Source: Candidatus Scybalomonas excrementavium (lineage in GTDB: Bacteria > Bacillota > Clostridia > Lachnospirales > Lachnospiraceae). Taken from it: a stretch of DNA of 14,607 nucleotides. The notes under the pieces were generated by a model. The model ran no database searches and was not told where the DNA came from. It was given only the letters and a program-made list of their open reading frames with translations. The stretch covers positions 1 to 14,607 of the forward strand of contig JADIML010000296.1 of the NCBI GenBank assembly GCA_017694765.1, in the 5' to 3' direction. Of this stretch, positions 1 to 7,778 are shown piece by piece; the stretch's first letter is position 1, and each line of letters begins with the position of its first letter. The position numbers were made by a program, and so were the translations under genes.

Positions 1-40
1 TTATCATTCTTATGTCTATTGTTATAATGTCATAATTAAC

Positions 41-70
41 TTGATTTTTATACTTTTTTTTTGATATAAT
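41..70 (+). promoter_or_regulatory. Probable sigma-A promoter of the sensor kinase gene
   Basis: A TTGATT -35 box at 41-46 lies 18 bp from a perfect TATAAT -10 box at 65-70. The -10 is preceded by TG at 62-63, which makes it an extended -10. It sits about 85 bp upstream of the yesM-like start and is the best promoter-like sequence in this AT-rich leader. A second TATAAT at 23-28 lacks an equally good -35 and was not preferred. Confidence 0.6.
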
Positions 71-155
71 GACTAAAAATAGTTTTTTATCTAAATTTTA
101 AGAGACATTTCCTATTATGTAAAAAATTTATAATAAAAGGAGCAAAATATTTACT

Positions 156-1988
156 ATGAAATTCCACAACTACTTTGAAGGACTTTTTAACAAACGTAAA
201 GTAAGTAGACAATTCATCATTCTCTTTCTTACCGTTTTTTTCATTCCTCTACTTTTTATTAGCATTTGGTTTTTATATGATTCACAAAAACTTCTCACCA
301 ATCACTATAAAGAACAATCTGATTCTGATAATTTACGGATTCGTTCAATTTTATTCGATATTACAACAAATGCTTTAAACTTAAGTGAATATTTTGCTTC
401 TGACACAGAATTGCTTCAATTATTAAATACAACCTATGATTCGAAAATTTCGGCACAAGTAGCTATGAATTCTTATAAAAATCGAGAAAATGCTCTTAGA
501 AGAGATACTTCTATCTCCTCCATTAAAGTTTTCTCCTTTAATGACTCTCTTAACAATAATAATGATTTTTATTATTTAGATTCGAACTACCAAAATACCG
601 ACTGGTTCAAAAAAGCCTCTACAACACATTCCGGATATTGGTATGTAGAAGAAACGATGGATGATGGTGGTACAATCTCTTTGTCTCTTGTTTTGTACAA
701 AAAAGTAATGTTAGTAGAAAGTCATAGTTATGCCATTCTCTCCCTCACAATTAGTAATAACTATTTAAAAAATAGAATTCATAATAATACATTAAATTCT
801 ATGTTATGTGTGAATGATTCACCTGTGTTTTATAGCTCGGAAAAAAACTATTTAGGACTTTCTCTTCCCATGAAAGAAAACTTCTTTCCAACTCACTTTA
901 CTTACTCTGGTTTATTAGAAATTGATAATAAACAGACTATAGGTACTGTTAGTACACTGCTGCCCTATAAAACAGATGATTTTTTATATATTGTAACGTA
1001 TAGCCCTAATGCACTTCCTGAAATAAAAAATATTCAGCAAAGCTATATTGTTACGATTGGATTACTTCTATTATTTTTAATGCTTTTATTTTTTGTTTTT
1101 TCAAAATATTTTAGCAACCGAGTTGTTGCCTTGAAAACTTCCATGTGGCAAGCTAGCCATGGACATTATGAAATGATAGAACAATTCTCTGGTAATGATG
1201 AATTTTATGAGATTTTTCATGATTTAAAAATTATGATTAATGAAATTAAGAAAAAGGAAGCTCTGTTATATCAAAATCAGCTAAAAAAGCAACAACTAGA
1301 AACGCAACAACAACAAATGGAGTTTAAAATGTTAGCAAGTCAAATTAATCCTCATTTCTTGTATAATGCCTTAGAAACCATTCGGATGAAAGCCTTTACA
1401 AATGGAGATCGAGAAGTTGCCACTGCTATTAAATTACTTGGAAAATCACTGCGCTATGTATTAGATAATACTGGAACTGTCTCTACTTCACTTGCAAAAG
1501 AAATCGAACACATTCGTACTTACATATGTATTCAAAAATTACGTTTTGGAGCTCGTGTCAATTATGAGGAACACATTGATCCAGATATCCACTTAGAAGA
1601 CTATAAAATTTTACCTTTACTGCTACAACCAATTGTAGAAAATGCTATTTGTCATGGATTAGAAAACAGCGATGAACATGAAGGGAAGATTTTACTTTCG
1701 ATATTGAAAGAGGAGGATTGTTTATGTATTGAAGTTTCCGATAATGGGATAGGAATGACCAAAGAGCAACTTAGCTCCTTACAAGAAAAAATGATGAAAA
1801 AAAATTTATCTTTAACACAAAGTATTGGACTTTATAATATTAATCAAAGAATCCGTCTTTGTTATGGAGATAACTATTCTCTTCATATCTCTAGCCAACT
1901 AGGAAAGGGAACTACGGTTCGTTTGGCATTGCCACTGCTTCAATTGCAAACAACTACCAACGGATTGTATGAAATAAATATGAAATAA
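156..1988 (+). CDS. yesM: YesM-like membrane sensor histidine kinase
   Basis: This 610-aa protein is the sensor half of a two-component system. The N-terminus has a transmembrane helix at about residues 20-41, then an extracellular sensing region of about 250 residues, then a second helix at about 297-319. A HAMP-like linker follows, then a Gln/Lys-rich coiled coil (about 365-392). The His_kinase-type phosphoacceptor box NPHFLYN places the histidine at residue 400. The ATPase domain shows the N-box PIVENA (Asn496), the G1 box DNGIGM (Asp529) and a G2-like SIGLYNI. This order is that of the YesM/LytS-type kinases of Firmicutes that sense extracellular sugars. The ATG at 156 follows an AAAGGAG site with a rather long 13-nt spacer. 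The response regulator starts 21 nt downstream, so the two are almost certainly co-transcribed. The ligand cannot be read from the sequence. The gene symbol marks the family, not proven orthology with Bacillus. Confidence 0.9.
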   Translation: MKFHNYFEGLFNKRKVSRQFIILFLTVFFIPLLFISIWFLYDSQKLLTNHYKEQSDSDNLRIRSILFDITTNALNLSEYFASDTELLQLLNTTYDSKISAQVAMNSYKNRENALRRDTSISSIKVFSFNDSLNNNNDFYYLDSNYQNTDWFKKASTTHSGYWYVEETMDDGGTISLSLVLYKKVMLVESHSYAILSLTISNNYLKNRIHNNTLNSMLCVNDSPVFYSSEKNYLGLSLPMKENFFPTHFTYSGLLEIDNKQTIGTVSTLLPYKTDDFLYIVTYSPNALPEIKNIQQSYIVTIGLLLLFLMLLFFVFSKYFSNRVVALKTSMWQASHGHYEMIEQFSGNDEFYEIFHDLKIMINEIKKKEALLYQNQLKKQQLETQQQQMEFKMLASQINPHFLYNALETIRMKAFTNGDREVATAIKLLGKSLRYVLDNTGTVSTSLAKEIEHIRTYICIQKLRFGARVNYEEHIDPDIHLEDYKILPLLLQPIVENAICHGLENSDEHEGKILLSILKEEDCLCIEVSDNGIGMTKEQLSSLQEKMMKKNLSLTQSIGLYNINQRIRLCYGDNYSLHISSQLGKGTTVRLALPLLQLQTTTNGLYEINMK

Positions 1989-2009
1989 CTACATTTTTAG
2001 GGAGGAATT

Positions 2010-3554
2010 ATGAGAGTTTTAATTGCAGATGATGAATCGATTGTATTAGAAGGGTTACAATATATCATTAATTGGGAACAATTAGGCTTTTCCATTATTA
2101 GTTTAGCCAAAAATGGGGAAGAAGCCTTAGAAAAGATACTAAAACTTCATCCAGATCTTGTTCTACTTGATATTCGAATGCCAAAGCGAACTGGTATCGA
2201 AATTATACAACTTGCAAGAGAACAAGGATTTCAAGGTCATTTTATTATTTTAAGTGGAGTTTCTGACTTTAGCTATGCACAAACTGCTATAAAATATGGA
2301 GTCGACTTCTACTTGACAAAACCAATTGATGAAGAAGAGTTAGAACAAGCTGTTTTTCGTGTAAAAGGCTTTATTGAAGATGATTATAAAAAAGAAAGAA
2401 CGTTCCATGAATATCGTGAAAATGCAAGGGATACCATTATTCGCAATATTATTACAGGAAAACTAAAAGATCTTCATCACCTAAACTTAAAAGACTTTTC
2501 TCTATCTCTTGATCAATATCAAATTGTTATTTATGAGCGCTATCATCAAGCAGAGCCGTTTCTCAACACTTGGGACTTTGCTGAACTGTTGCGATTATCA
2601 AATAAAGATCATACTTCATTTGATTATGTTCAAATTGAAAATCAAAATATTATTTTATTAAAAGGTGAAATTGCTGTCGACCGATTTTTAAGAATTTTAT
2701 CCCATTATGATATTAATCCACAAAAAGGCTCTCCTCTTGAATCTTTATTTTTAGCCTATGGAAGATGTGTGTATCGTCCAGAAGATATTTATCTTTCTTA
2801 CCAAGATGCTTGTCATCTTTTAAAGAGAAGATTTTTTTGCCAACCAAGTCAATATGTACTTGGCTATCATTCTCTTCCTAATCATCAACAATGCCATCCA
2901 TTTCTTATATCACAAAAAGCAGATTCTTATGCGGTTGCCTTTGCTAACTTTATTCAAACCAAAAATATACATGGTATAAAAGAACAACTAACAGAACTAC
3001 AAAATCAATTGTTTTTTTCAACAGATGAAGTTACGGCTTTAAAACACTTTCTTATGGATATTTATTTACAGGTTAAACATAGAATTATGAAAACCTACCC
3101 AACTATGGAAATTCCTTTTTCCACAAATTCATCTATTATTGACTTAATCGAAACGAAATCTTATTTATATGAAATTATAGAGATTCTTTTGGAACAATTT
3201 ACAATGTGTATCAATGCTCTTGGAGCTCCTTCTAGTGAAACAATTATAGATAATATTCTATATTATATTAATCATAATTATTATAATAATTTAAAATTAG
3301 AAACTATTGCACCTTTATTTGGATATAATAGCGCCTATTTAGGAAAACTGTTTACCAAGCAAGTAGGGGAAAGTTTTAATTCCTATCTAGATCGTGTCAA
3401 AATTGAACATTCTAAAAAATTATTGGAAGAAAACACATTGAAGGTATATGAAATAGCAGAACGAGTTGGGTATAAAAATGTAGATTATTTTCATAAAAAA
3501 TTTAAAAAATATGTAGGAGAAAGTCCAGCAGAATATCGAAAACATTTCCTATAA
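2010..3554 (+). CDS. yesN: YesN-like response regulator with AraC-type DNA-binding domain
   Basis: This 514-aa cytoplasmic regulator has an N-terminal receiver domain (about 1-120). It has the acidic pair Asp7/Asp8, the phosphoacceptor Asp54 in LLDIRMP, Ser82 and the conserved Lys104 in LTKP. A middle region of about 280 residues has no assignable motif and is typical of the YesN family. The C-terminal 100 residues form a double helix-turn-helix AraC domain; the second helix-turn-helix ends with VGYKNVDYFHKKFKK and GESPAEYRK. A GGGAGG ribosome binding site lies just ahead of the ATG, close behind the kinase stop codon. It is probably phosphorylated by the upstream kinase and activates carbohydrate genes. 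The convergent GH42-GDSL-GH95-esterase operon is the obvious candidate target, but that link is inference from position. Confidence 0.92.
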   Translation: MRVLIADDESIVLEGLQYIINWEQLGFSIISLAKNGEEALEKILKLHPDLVLLDIRMPKRTGIEIIQLAREQGFQGHFIILSGVSDFSYAQTAIKYGVDFYLTKPIDEEELEQAVFRVKGFIEDDYKKERTFHEYRENARDTIIRNIITGKLKDLHHLNLKDFSLSLDQYQIVIYERYHQAEPFLNTWDFAELLRLSNKDHTSFDYVQIENQNIILLKGEIAVDRFLRILSHYDINPQKGSPLESLFLAYGRCVYRPEDIYLSYQDACHLLKRRFFCQPSQYVLGYHSLPNHQQCHPFLISQKADSYAVAFANFIQTKNIHGIKEQLTELQNQLFFSTDEVTALKHFLMDIYLQVKHRIMKTYPTMEIPFSTNSSIIDLIETKSYLYEIIEILLEQFTMCINALGAPSSETIIDNILYYINHNYYNNLKLETIAPLFGYNSAYLGKLFTKQVGESFNSYLDRVKIEHSKKLLEENTLKVYEIAERVGYKNVDYFHKKFKKYVGESPAEYRKHFL

Positions 3555-3629
3555 TTTATTTTAGTATAGAACAAGAAGACTATTAGAAGAAAATATCCTT
3601 GCATAACTCATTGCTTTTGCCTACATTTA

Positions 3630-3689
3630 AAAATAGCAATTATGAGAAAGAATTTACATCTAGAAAAAAGTTCTCATAATTGCTATTTT
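3630..3689. terminator. Bidirectional rho-independent terminator between convergent operons
   Basis: The arms at 3630-3648 and 3671-3689 are perfect 19-bp inverted repeats around a 22-nt loop. The right arm ends in TTTTATT and the left arm, read on the - strand, ends in a T-run, so the hairpin can terminate the response-regulator transcript (+) and the glycan operon (-). It lies in the 162-bp gap between the two convergent genes. Confidence 0.88.
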
Positions 3690-3716
3690 ATTCTATCTAT
3701 ATAAATTAACCATAAA

Positions 3717-4529
3717 TTAAAAATGTCTTAACCAACCTTCTACTAAGGAAATCCAGCTTTGACATTCTTCTTGAACTCCATATCCATTTGGAATACTTGT
3801 CTCTTTATTGGCAAGACTAAGCCCATGTCCACCAACTGGATAAATGTGCATTTCTACTGGTATATTTTCTTTATGAAGTGCTTCAAAAAATAAAATTGAA
3901 TTTTCCACTGGAACGCAGTCATCCGTTTCTGTATGCCATAAAAATGTCTTTGGTGTATCTTGATTCACTTGTTTTTCCAATGACATCAAATCTTTCCACT
4001 CATCATATCGTTCTCCTAATAAATGCTCTATGGAACTATGATGTGCCTTTTCTCCTGATGTAATGACTGGATAGCATAAAATCATTCCATTTGGTCGAAG
4101 TGTTTCTTCTTCCACTTTAAGAGTGTTTGCCACAAACGGTTTCCTCCAAAAAACACCATAACTTCCTGCTAAATGCCCTCCTGCTGAAAATCCCACTAAG
4201 ATGATTTTCTCTGGATCGATATGATATTGTTCTTCGTTTTCTCTCAAAGAAGAAACAACTTTTCCCACTTGTAGTAGAGCCTCTGGATAGAGTGCTGGAT
4301 ATACACTATATCGTAATACAACTGCATGATATCCCATGGCTAAAAAACGCATAGCAACTGGCTCTGCTTCTCGATCTGATGTCATCTCATATCCACCACC
4401 TGGACAAATGACGACAACTCCTCGTTTTTTCTCCATTCCCATTTCAGGAAAATTTTCTAAAAAATAAGTATGGGCAACTGCTTGATGTTCATACCCGTCT
4501 ATTTGGATTTCTATTTTTTCTTGTATCAT
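3717..4529 (-). CDS. Alpha/beta-hydrolase, probable acetyl (xylan-type) esterase
   Basis: This is a 270-aa intracellular alpha/beta-hydrolase of the acetyl-esterase type, probably removing O-acetyl groups from oligosaccharides. The oxyanion-hole segment CPGGGY (residues 42-47) is followed by SDREAEPVA, a pattern typical of bacterial acetylxylan-esterase-like hydrolases. The nucleophile elbow GFSAGGH places Ser115. The likely acid is Asp203 or Asp204 in TETDDCVPVEN, and the likely base is His235 in GGHGLS. No signal peptide or transmembrane segment is visible. The ATG follows AAGGA with about 7 nt spacing. It is the last gene of the glycan operon, 78 bp behind the GH95 gene with no terminator between them, and ends at the shared bidirectional terminator. 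The exact substrate (acetylated galactose, xylose, or another acyl ester) is unknown. Confidence 0.82.
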   Translation of the reverse strand: MIQEKIEIQIDGYEHQAVAHTYFLENFPEMGMEKKRGVVVICPGGGYEMTSDREAEPVAMRFLAMGYHAVVLRYSVYPALYPEALLQVGKVVSSLRENEEQYHIDPEKIILVGFSAGGHLAGSYGVFWRKPFVANTLKVEEETLRPNGMILCYPVITSGEKAHHSSIEHLLGERYDEWKDLMSLEKQVNQDTPKTFLWHTETDDCVPVENSILFFEALHKENIPVEMHIYPVGGHGLSLANKETSIPNGYGVQEECQSWISLVEGWLRHF

Positions 4530-4607
4530 GGTATCGTCCTTTCTTACCCATTTGTTAAGTAATCTTTTCTTTCTATTTTAATCCATTTTTATTTATTTTG
4601 CTACCTT

Positions 4608-6998
4608 TTACACGATTTGTATTTTATTTTCTTTATAAATCCAAGAAACTCTCTTTTCTTTTGAAAATGATATTTCATAACATTTCTCTTGGTAACGAAC
4701 TTTACATCTTGTTCCTTTTTCGCCATAAAAATTCCCTTTTACTAACTGTCCATCTTGCCATGTAAAATCCATCTTCAAATTTCCTTTTGCACAAAGACCT
4801 TTTATCTCGCCATTTGGCAACTGTTTTGGAAGAGCTGGTAGCAATATAATTTCGCTTTCCATCGTTCCATCTTCTTTTACATAGGCATAATCATCCTCTA
4901 AGAATAATAAAATCCCTGTGGCATTTCCTTGATTTCCATCGATCTGAAACGGATATCTACAATGTTCTAAATCTGGAAGCTCTGGTTCTTCCACCGTTTC
5001 ATCACAGTGATAAGCTAAGTTAAATAGATTATTTCCTGTGGCATATTGAAACATTTTTTTCACACAATCATAGGCTTCTTCTGGCTCTCGTAGTCTTGCC
5101 CATAGACACATCCGATACGCAATCGCCCAACCAACGGTACTTTTTCCTCTTACTTTTAACGACTGTTTCGAAGCATTCGCTAATTCTTTGGTATATTCTG
5201 GGGTAATCATTTGTCCTGGATAAACTGCCCAAAGATGAGAAAGGTGTCGATGATGAATCATGGCTTCTTTATACTCTTTTCCCCATTCCATAATTCTTCC
5301 ATCACTTCCTATTTGAATCGGAGCAAGCTGTTTTTGAAGTGTCTGTAACTCTTTTAAAAACTGGGAATCATTTTGTAACACGTACTGCGCTTGTATACAA
5401 TATGTAACAAGTGCTTGTATCAGCTCTCGATCATAAGCAGGACCTTCACAAAGAGAACAAATTCGCCCTTCTTCATCAATAAAAGAGTTTTCTGGCGAAG
5501 AAGATGGCGAAGTAACAAGCCAACCATGCTCTTCGTCTTTGATCAACATATCTATATAAAAACACATAGCATCTTTCATAATCGGATATGCCCATTGTAA
5601 ATACTCTCTATCCTTCGTATATAAATAATGCTCCCAAAGATGATGGCATTGCCATGCTGGACTTCCTGTTGTAGAACCCCAAGAGGCATCTTCACATGGC
5701 GATGTAAATCCCCATGGATTCGTACAAGTGTGAGCAAGCCATCCCCTTGCATTATAATAGGATTTTGCTGTCTTTTTTCCAGATTTGGCTAGTTGTTTCG
5801 TTAATTCTAAATATGGCAGATGCGATGCTGATAAGTTTCCTTTTTCAGATAACCAATAGATCATTTGTTGTGCATTTAAATGCCAGTCCCCATTCCATGG
5901 TGTTTGGATTTCATCTGCCCAAATCCCTTGTAAATTGGATGGAAGCCCTCCTTCTCTCGAACAGCTATATAGCAAATATCTTCCATACATCACATAAAAA
6001 GCGATCAACTCTTCATCCGGTTCTCCTCGTAAAAATCGTTTGATTCGCTCCTTAGTCGTCATTTCTTGTAATTCTTCTCTCGTTCCAAAGGACAAACTCA
6101 TTCCTTGATAGTAACGCTTCATCTCTTTTTCATGTTGTTCTTTTACGTTACTCCACAGAGGGAATAAGGCTGTTTTGTTTTCTTCGATTGCCCTTGTTCT
6201 TTCATCACTGGCTTCTAATCCGAGAAATCCACTCATATTGGTACGAGCAGTAATAGTGATCCATGCCTCATCGGCATCTTTTATAAAAATACGTTGATCT
6301 TTTGTAAAAACTTCTCCCCCCTTCGTTTTTGCACCAACAACACAAGCATACCGAATCCCTTTTTTCGTTCCATAACCGTCTTCTAATTGTCCAGATAATA
6401 ACAGTGTATGTTCATCCAAAACCTCTGTGCAAAATTGTTCATCTCGCTCGATTCCAATTCCAATATGAACCTTTCCTTTTTTAGAAGCTGTAACATGTAT
6501 GTATATGGCTTCTTGCTCTTTTGCTACAAAGTAAGAACGCTTAAATTGAATCCCAAATGTTTCAAAAGAGACTGTAGCTTCTCCTGTTTCGATGTTTAAC
6601 CTTCTCTTATAATCTTTGACACAGTCACAGCTTTCTCTCCCAAAAGAAAGAGCTTGAAAATAGGACAAATGAAGCCTGCCTAGCATTTGATAACATCCAA
6701 AAGGTACGGTGGAACCATGGGCATAATTACTTCCTTTTCCAAGACAAGTAAAGTGCTTCGAAAACACTTGCTCCGCTTCATAGTTTTTCCCTTGTGACAA
6801 AAGCTCTCGGATTTTCGGCAATGCTTCTTTGGCATCTTCTCGATCCGTCTCTTCCTCACTACCAGACCACATAGAACTTTCATTTAAGACGATTTGCTCT
6901 CTCATAATCTCCCCATAGATCATAGCACCTAATCGCCCATTTCCAATCGGCAACGTCTCCGTAAATTCTCTTGCTGGATTTTTAAATAATAAGTCCAC
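4608..6998 (-). CDS. GH95 family glycoside hydrolase, probable alpha-L-fucosidase
   Basis: This 796-aa protein has the full length and landmarks of GH95, inverting enzymes that usually release alpha-1,2-linked L-fucose (some members act on alpha-L-galactose). The N-terminal beta-rich domain opens with ETLPIGNGRLGAM. The (alpha/alpha)6 catalytic domain runs from about residue 270 to 690. It shows NLQGIW followed by PWNGDWHLNAQQ (about 367-378), SPENS with the probable general acid Glu503, HRHLSHL, and FQIDGNQGNATG with Asp687. A C-terminal beta domain follows. The usual NINLQMNYW segment reads HLNAQQMIYW here, so the base-site Asn pair is altered. The start is a GTG at 6998: it has GGAGG 8 nt upstream, whereas an upstream in-frame GTG at 7013 would put that Shine-Dalgarno sequence inside the gene. 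The ribosome binding site overlaps the stop codon of the GDSL gene, suggesting coupled translation. No signal peptide is seen, so it is cytoplasmic. Confidence 0.88.
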   Translation of the reverse strand: MDLLFKNPAREFTETLPIGNGRLGAMIYGEIMREQIVLNESSMWSGSEEETDREDAKEALPKIRELLSQGKNYEAEQVFSKHFTCLGKGSNYAHGSTVPFGCYQMLGRLHLSYFQALSFGRESCDCVKDYKRRLNIETGEATVSFETFGIQFKRSYFVAKEQEAIYIHVTASKKGKVHIGIGIERDEQFCTEVLDEHTLLLSGQLEDGYGTKKGIRYACVVGAKTKGGEVFTKDQRIFIKDADEAWITITARTNMSGFLGLEASDERTRAIEENKTALFPLWSNVKEQHEKEMKRYYQGMSLSFGTREELQEMTTKERIKRFLRGEPDEELIAFYVMYGRYLLYSCSREGGLPSNLQGIWADEIQTPWNGDWHLNAQQMIYWLSEKGNLSASHLPYLELTKQLAKSGKKTAKSYYNARGWLAHTCTNPWGFTSPCEDASWGSTTGSPAWQCHHLWEHYLYTKDREYLQWAYPIMKDAMCFYIDMLIKDEEHGWLVTSPSSSPENSFIDEEGRICSLCEGPAYDRELIQALVTYCIQAQYVLQNDSQFLKELQTLQKQLAPIQIGSDGRIMEWGKEYKEAMIHHRHLSHLWAVYPGQMITPEYTKELANASKQSLKVRGKSTVGWAIAYRMCLWARLREPEEAYDCVKKMFQYATGNNLFNLAYHCDETVEEPELPDLEHCRYPFQIDGNQGNATGILLFLEDDYAYVKEDGTMESEIILLPALPKQLPNGEIKGLCAKGNLKMDFTWQDGQLVKGNFYGEKGTRCKVRYQEKCYEISFSKEKRVSWIYKENKIQIV

Positions 6999-7003
6999 AA
7001 AAA

Positions 7004-7654
7004 TTACCTCCACTCAAATCCAATCTCATCAAGAAAAGCCTTTGCCACGATCATATGACCTTGCACATTGGGATGAACATGATCATTGCTTAATGTATAA
7101 GCAGGAAGACTTTCCATAAACGTATCCATTTTTGCCTGAACATCAATATAAGGTATATCATATTGTTTTGCCAGTTCTTTTGTAATTGCTGCATAACGCT
7201 CTACCATTTTTCTCATCGGATAGTTCTTTGTTTCAATCATCATAAAGGCACCGATCAAATACATCTGTTTTACAAAAGGCTTTGTCTGCTGAATCAATGC
7301 TTCATAAGTATCACGGAATGTTTTTTCATCTACTTTTTCCATCGGTTGCATAATCGCATCGAAATGACGCCATACATCATTAATCCCTATCATAACAGAT
7401 ACATAATCTGGTTTTAAATCAAGGACATCTTGTTGCCATCTTTGTTGTAAATCAACTACCGTATTTCCACTAATTCCTTTATTATAAACAGCAATCTGAT
7501 ACTCTGGTGCAAGCCCTGTTAAGCACGCATTGACTAAATTCACATATCCGTTTCCAAAAGACCCCCATCCCGCTGGAATCGCACCATACAAACGATCACA
7601 GTCGGTCACCGAATCCCCTATCATTAAAAGTTTGCTTCCTTTTTCTAGCTTCAT
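7004..7654 (-). CDS. SGNH/GDSL-family esterase, probable carbohydrate acetylesterase
   Basis: This 216-aa SGNH hydrolase probably deacetylates oligosaccharides. Block I is IGDSVTD with catalytic Ser15, block II is NKGISGN (Gly60/Asn64 region), block III is GIND with Asn92, and block V is DHVHPN with Asp191 and His194, so the full catalytic set is present. The ATG at 7654 is chosen because AAAGGAG lies a normal distance upstream. The frame stays open for 30 more codons to 7744, but that extension reads as AT-rich leader with no conserved sequence. There is no signal peptide from the chosen start. It is the second gene of the operon, 124 bp after GH42 and immediately ahead of GH95. Pairing with the second esterase suggests the substrate carries acetyl groups at more than one position. 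A lipase or lysophospholipase role is less likely given the context. Confidence 0.85.
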   Translation of the reverse strand: MKLEKGSKLLMIGDSVTDCDRLYGAIPAGWGSFGNGYVNLVNACLTGLAPEYQIAVYNKGISGNTVVDLQQRWQQDVLDLKPDYVSVMIGINDVWRHFDAIMQPMEKVDEKTFRDTYEALIQQTKPFVKQMYLIGAFMMIETKNYPMRKMVERYAAITKELAKQYDIPYIDVQAKMDTFMESLPAYTLSNDHVHPNVQGHMIVAKAFLDEIGFEWR

Positions 7655-7778
7655 TGTTTCTTCTCCTTTTCCTTTCTTACAACTACTTCTATTCCAAAAA
7701 TAGAAAACTATACAATCGCAAAATACATTTCCATATATTTCCATTTTTATTATTAAAAAACAGAGAGCATAAAATCAC

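Noticed and set aside
5391..6043. Open frames on the + strand inside the GH95 gene
   Set aside because: They are antisense shadows of a well conserved gene, with no ribosome binding sites or protein-like composition. The same applies to the frames opposite the esterases, GH42 and cas7.
7655..7744. Thirty-codon N-terminal extension of the GDSL esterase
   Set aside because: The extension is open by chance, lacks conserved sequence, and the internal ATG at 7654 has a strong, well spaced ribosome binding site directly before the conserved block I.
7745..7778. Terminator after GH42
   Set aside because: A T-run follows the stop codon on the - strand, but there is no complementary stem ahead of it, so read-through to the GDSL gene is expected.
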